DNA of 64,000 nucleotides from Hydrogenispora ethanolica (GTDB taxonomy: Bacteria; Bacillota; UBA4882; UBA8346), in NCBI RefSeq assembly GCF_004340685.1, contig NZ_SLUN01000007.1:1-64000 (forward strand), read 5' to 3'. Position 1 is the stretch's first letter. Every line of letters starts with the position of its first letter. The notes beneath the pieces were generated by a model, which saw only the letters and a list, made by a program, of their open reading frames with translations, was not told the DNA's origin and ran no database searches. The position numbers and the translations under genes are program-made. Shown in pieces: positions 60,856-64,000 of this stretch.

Positions 60856-61791
60856 ATGGATCGAAGCAGTGGCCGGAGTCTTCCGGATTCGCCGGACGGC
60901 TATTCATACCGCTGCCTGGAGCGGGATCTGCTGCGGCTGCGGCAGCGTTATCCCCGGCTGGAACAGGGGAGCCTGGGCCGGAGCGTCCTGGGGCGGCCCC
61001 TCCATTATCTGCGCCTGGGGAACGGTCCCCACGAGTTCTTTTATAACGCGGCGCACCATGCCAACGAATGGATCACCAGCCCTGTATTGATGCGGTTCGC
61101 CGCGGATCTGGCGGCCGCTTATTCCGCCGGGGAAATGATCGGCGGTTACCCGGCGGCCGCGCTCTGGGAACGCAGCAGCATTTATCTGCTGCCCATGGTG
61201 AATCCGGACGGGGTGGAGCTGGTATTGGGGAATGAAAATCCGGAATGTTACGAGATCCCGGCGCGGGTCATCAGGGAACTGGCCGGCACCGGGACGCCGC
61301 TGGCCAGGGTCTGGAAGGCCAATATCCGCGGGGTGGATCTGAACTTGAATTACCCGGCCGGTTGGGAAGAGGCGAAGCGAATCGAGTGGGAGCAGGGCAT
61401 CACCGGACCGGCGGCGCACGATTATGGCGGGCCGGCGCCGCTGTCGGAGCCGGAGACCGGCGCGGTGGCGGCTTTCACCTGCCAGCATGATTTCCGGCTG
61501 GTGCTGGCTTTTCATACCCAGGGCCGGGTCATCTATTGGCGGTATTTGGATGAATACCCTCCCGGGGCCTGGGAGATCGCCCAGGTTCTGGCCGCCGTCA
61601 GCGGCTACGGACTGGAAGCCAATCCGCCGGATGCCTCGTATGCCGGGTACAAAGACTGGTTCATTCACGACTTCGACCGGCCGGGCTTTACCGTCGAGGT
61701 CGGGAAGGGCGTGAATCCGCTGCCCGCCTCCGATCTGGAGGAGATATACCGGGAGAACTTGCCGCTCATGGTCCGGGCGGCCTTGGTCTGA
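60856..61791 (+). CDS. M14-family zinc carboxypeptidase
   Basis: 311 residues behind GGGAGGAAA. The zinc ligands His and Glu are in AAHHANEWITSP near residue 70 and the third His is in LAFHTQGR near 219; RGVDLNLNYPAGWEEAK supplies the substrate Arg/Asn residues and FTVEVGKG near 280 the catalytic Glu. Close to gamma-D-glutamyl-diaminopimelate peptidases that cut wall peptides. No signal peptide, so cytoplasmic recycling is likely. Divergent from the broken L,D-transpeptidase. Confidence 0.9.
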   Translation: MDRSSGRSLPDSPDGYSYRCLERDLLRLRQRYPRLEQGSLGRSVLGRPLHYLRLGNGPHEFFYNAAHHANEWITSPVLMRFAADLAAAYSAGEMIGGYPAAALWERSSIYLLPMVNPDGVELVLGNENPECYEIPARVIRELAGTGTPLARVWKANIRGVDLNLNYPAGWEEAKRIEWEQGITGPAAHDYGGPAPLSEPETGAVAAFTCQHDFRLVLAFHTQGRVIYWRYLDEYPPGAWEIAQVLAAVSGYGLEANPPDASYAGYKDWFIHDFDRPGFTVEVGKGVNPLPASDLEEIYRENLPLMVRAALV

Positions 61792-61867
61792 GCGGCTCCA
61801 TCGCGGTGGCCGGGGACTCTTTCAGCCGGTCCGCGGATGTGCAGAGGGGAGAAGCCTAATCCGTTCC

Positions 61868-61916
61868 GCTCCGGGTGGGACGGACGGCGTCGCCCGGAGC
61901 GGGCTTTAAAATTAAA
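61868..61916 (+). terminator. terminator of the M14 peptidase gene
   Basis: CGCTCCGGG and CCCGGAGCG form a GC-rich stem around a 20-base loop, followed by GGCTTTAAAATT. The T run is short. The rest of 61792-62135 is the promoter-side region of the next gene, with an AT-rich stretch near 61990-62060. Confidence 0.6.
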
Positions 61917-62135
61917 ACGGAAAAGCCGGTGCGGCGCGACAGGGAAAAAGCATTTTCCGTGGAATCATTGAGCGAAGAGAATTTCAATTACCATAATATT
62001 CCTTTCGCAATACGATATATAGTGAGTAGCCCGGATATATCAATCAATATATTGTGCTGCGAAGCTTTTCCGAAGAGATTTGAAATTCTCTCAGCATACA
62101 ATTTCCAATGCTTACGAGCGAAGGAGGCTTTGGCC

Positions 62136-63128
62136 ATGAAAACACTCAAGCTTGGCGTCCTGGGAGCTTCGCGCCATTTTATCACGCGGGTCCTGCCGGC
62201 GTTGCAAAAATCGGAATTCATCGCGGTTTATGGGATCGCGTCCCGGGATGGGGAGAAAGCCCGGGAAACGGCGGCCCGTTACGGGATCCCCCACCATTTC
62301 GCCAGTTATGAGGGGCTGTTGCAAGATCCGGCGGTTGATTTCGTCTACATTCCCCTCCCCAACGATCTGCATGCCGAATGGATCCGGCGTTCCGCCGACT
62401 CCGGCAAACATATCATTTGTGAAAAACCGCTGGCGATGAACGCCCCCGAGGCGGCTGCGGCGATCGCGTACGCCCGGGAAAAGGGCGTTCAGATTATGGA
62501 GGCCTTCATGTACCGGCTCCATCCCCAGTGGCAGCGGGTCCTGGAGCTGGTACGGTTCGAGGAGATCGGCCGGATCAGCGCCATTCACACCATCTTCAGT
62601 TACGCCAACAACGACCCCAAGAATATCCGGAATATCCGGGCCAATGGCGGCGGCGCGCTCTACGACATCGGCTGTTATGCCGTTTCCACGGCCCGTTTCG
62701 TGATGCAGGCCGAACCGTCGCGCGTTTTCTGCGCCATGAATGTCGACCCGCAGTTCCAGACCGACGTGCTCACCAACGGCGTGTTGGATTTCGGAACGGC
62801 CCGGGCCCTATTCAGCGTGAGCACTCAATCCTTTCCCCAGCAACGGGTCCAGGTCTTTGGAACCGGCGGCTCGATCACCGTGGAGATTCCTTTTAACATG
62901 CCCGCGGACGTGCCGGCCAAAGTGACCGTCCAGACCGGCGTGGCCACCCGCATCCTGGAGATCGGGCCGGCGGATCAGTACCGCCTGGAATTCGAAGCCT
63001 TCGGCCAGGCCATTGCGAACGGCGCCGCGCTGCCGATCCCGGCGGAGGATGCCGTCAACAACATGAAAGTCCTGGACGCGCTCTTCCGGTCGGCCGCTTC
63101 CGGGCAGTGGGAGACGCTCCCCGGTTGA
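62136..63128 (+). CDS. Gfo/Idh/MocA-family oxidoreductase
   Basis: 330 residues from ATG 62136 behind AAGGAGG. The NAD(P)-binding start is LKLGVLGASRHFITRVLPAL, the EKPLAMNAPEA motif carries the conserved Lys-Pro, and GGGALYDIGCYAVSTAR near residue 170 is the catalytic region of the dehydrogenase C-terminal domain. It acts on a sugar or cyclitol that cannot be named from sequence. Single gene with its own terminator. Confidence 0.93.
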   Translation: MKTLKLGVLGASRHFITRVLPALQKSEFIAVYGIASRDGEKARETAARYGIPHHFASYEGLLQDPAVDFVYIPLPNDLHAEWIRRSADSGKHIICEKPLAMNAPEAAAAIAYAREKGVQIMEAFMYRLHPQWQRVLELVRFEEIGRISAIHTIFSYANNDPKNIRNIRANGGGALYDIGCYAVSTARFVMQAEPSRVFCAMNVDPQFQTDVLTNGVLDFGTARALFSVSTQSFPQQRVQVFGTGGSITVEIPFNMPADVPAKVTVQTGVATRILEIGPADQYRLEFEAFGQAIANGAALPIPAEDAVNNMKVLDALFRSAASGQWETLPG

Positions 63129-63153
63129 GCCCATGCCACAGGCTGAAGCAAAA

Positions 63154-63200
63154 TAAAAAACCCCTGGGTTGCCATCTCCGGCCCCCAGGGGTTTTTGACT
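63154..63200. terminator. strong bidirectional terminator
   Basis: AAAAACCCCTGGG and CCCAGGGGTTTTT form a perfect 13-bp stem with T runs on both strands, 25 bases after the oxidoreductase stop. Bases 63201-63366 hold nothing I can name. Confidence 0.92.
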
Positions 63201-63366
63201 GTTTAGCCCCGACAAATGTTGCGCCACGGGGAAAACGGAGCAGGGTCCTTTCTTACGTGAAGCCGTTTTCGTAAATCATTGGCAAGCCGGGGCCCGGAAG
63301 ACCGCGCGCTCCCGGGCTGTAACGGCTCCTCCCTAACCTAATGATTAACGGGTAAGGGAGAATTTA

Positions 63367-63406
63367 CAAGAATGTAATTGACAAAGCCATTCTTGCCAGG
63401 TAATAT
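63367..63406 (+). promoter_or_regulatory. TetR gene promoter with overlapping palindromic operator
   Basis: TTGACA (63378-63383), 17 bases, TAATAT (63401-63406) is a near-consensus promoter. CAAGAATG (63367-63374) and CATTCTTG (63388-63395) form a perfect inverted repeat that straddles the -35, the classic place for a TetR dimer to repress its own gene. Confidence 0.75.
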
Positions 63407-63472
63407 AAAGTTTGAATAAAAATATAAATAATTCATCTGTTCACCATACTATTATGAACGAGGCGAACGAAA

Positions 63473-64000
63473 ATGCAAATGGAACGGAAAACCGAGATTC
63501 TCGATGCTTTCATGCGGCTGGTGTGCCGGTTCGGCCTGGACAAAACGACCATGCAGGACGTGGCCAAAGAAGCCGGGATCAGTGTGGGCTCCATTTATAA
63601 TGACTTCAAAAATAAAGAAGAATTGATCGATGCTTTCGTCTGCCGGATTCAAGAGCAATTGATGAACCGGAGCAAGCGACTATTGGAACAGGACCACCCG
63701 GCCGAACAGCTGCTGCACGGTTTTATCGTAGAATTTTTCCTGCTGGTGGCGGAGACGGTCCGGGATAACCGGGGTTTTTTGCAGTTGCTCAAAGGAGAGG
63801 AAACCTTCAAGTATTTCCGGAAGAATTTTAAGAAACACGACCTGATGACCAGGGAGGTTCACGAACTCATCGCCCAAGTATTGGAACGGGGCGTACGGGA
63901 AGGCGTTTTTGAAGTCGACGACTACCTGAAGACCGCCCGGCTCTTCTTCAGCGCTTTCAGCGAGTATGCCAAGTTGATGGTTTTCAGCGAAGATCCCACC
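63473..64000 (+). CDS. TetR-family transcriptional regulator (C-terminus beyond the window)
   Basis: 176 residues are visible and the frame is still open at the window edge. The N-terminal helix-turn-helix (ILDAFMRLVCRFGLDKTTMQ, then DVAKEAGISVGSIYNDFKNK and EELIDAF) is standard TetR. The ligand-binding helices follow. A palindromic operator overlaps its promoter, so it is probably autorepressed. The target genes would lie beyond position 64000. Confidence 0.9.
   Translation, partial: MQMERKTEILDAFMRLVCRFGLDKTTMQDVAKEAGISVGSIYNDFKNKEELIDAFVCRIQEQLMNRSKRLLEQDHPAEQLLHGFIVEFFLLVAETVRDNRGFLQLLKGEETFKYFRKNFKKHDLMTREVHELIAQVLERGVREGVFEVDDYLKTARLFFSAFSEYAKLMVFSEDPT

Overview
The window looks like a chromosomal segment of a Bacillota-type heterotroph of moderately high GC. 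Evidence: strong AGGAGG-type ribosome binding sites, frequent TTG/GTG starts, rho-independent terminators, a full sugar PTS (HPr, EI, two EIIC permeases, a BglG/MtlR-type regulator), a YesM/YesN two-component pair beside a sugar ABC transporter, and small cold-shock and XRE proteins. One secreted protein (53462-53992) ends in a beta-barrel-like strand with a terminal Phe, which would fit a diderm Firmicute; this is inference and no marker gene allows placement below phylum.

Layout. 180-7227: cellobiose-type PTS permease, exported GH3 glycosidase, ptsH, ptsI, HAD phosphatase. 7228-11069: a gene-poor, repeat-rich stretch with nested non-autonomous inverted-repeat elements, a 21-bp-period array, an XRE regulator, an excisionase-like protein and a tRNA 3'-end remnant, probably scars of an integrated element. 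11070-20792: a 2151-residue secreted SpvB/FG-GAP/YD-repeat Rhs protein followed by a series of displaced toxin tips and small AT-rich immunity-type genes, three of them closed by the same terminator. 21174-26040: methyltransferase, DeoR regulator divergent from nagA, FGGY kinase. 26625-34152: a K+ uptake operon: histidine kinase, two response regulators, a run of TrkA-type proteins, a 48-residue membrane peptide, TrkH and an OB-fold membrane protein. 35116-42150 (minus): YesM, YesN, binding protein and two permeases. 42368-46753: helD, EVE, csp and GH73 genes. 47367-52223: an ascorbate-type PTS operon (PRD regulator, IIA, IIB, IIC, SIS isomerase). 52345-58913: envelope proteins, ABC-F, LysE, Ada/Ogt alkylation repair. 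59445-64000: a small membrane protein, an L,D-transpeptidase broken by an element, an M14 peptidase, a Gfo/Idh oxidoreductase and a TetR regulator that runs off the window.

The sugar systems share one logic: EI and HPr feed both PTS permeases, the PRD regulator senses PTS phosphorylation, and the ABC operon is controlled by its own extracytoplasmic sensor. The K+ operon pairs an apparently duplicated NAD-binding gating module with one TrkH channel.

The most unusual content is non-coding or semi-coding. (1) Four intergenic loci carry arrays with an almost exact 21-bp (7-codon, two-helical-turn) period, each built around a different short palindrome; two of them, 23 kb apart, share the same linker words in the same phase around different 8-bp cores. 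(2) Two families of MITE-like elements have 9-11 bp target duplications. They include an element nested in another with an empty-site comparison inside the window, one that carries a 21-bp array as its interior, and one that splits the L,D-transpeptidase gene. (3) The Rhs region shows a cassette-like organisation with repeated terminators.
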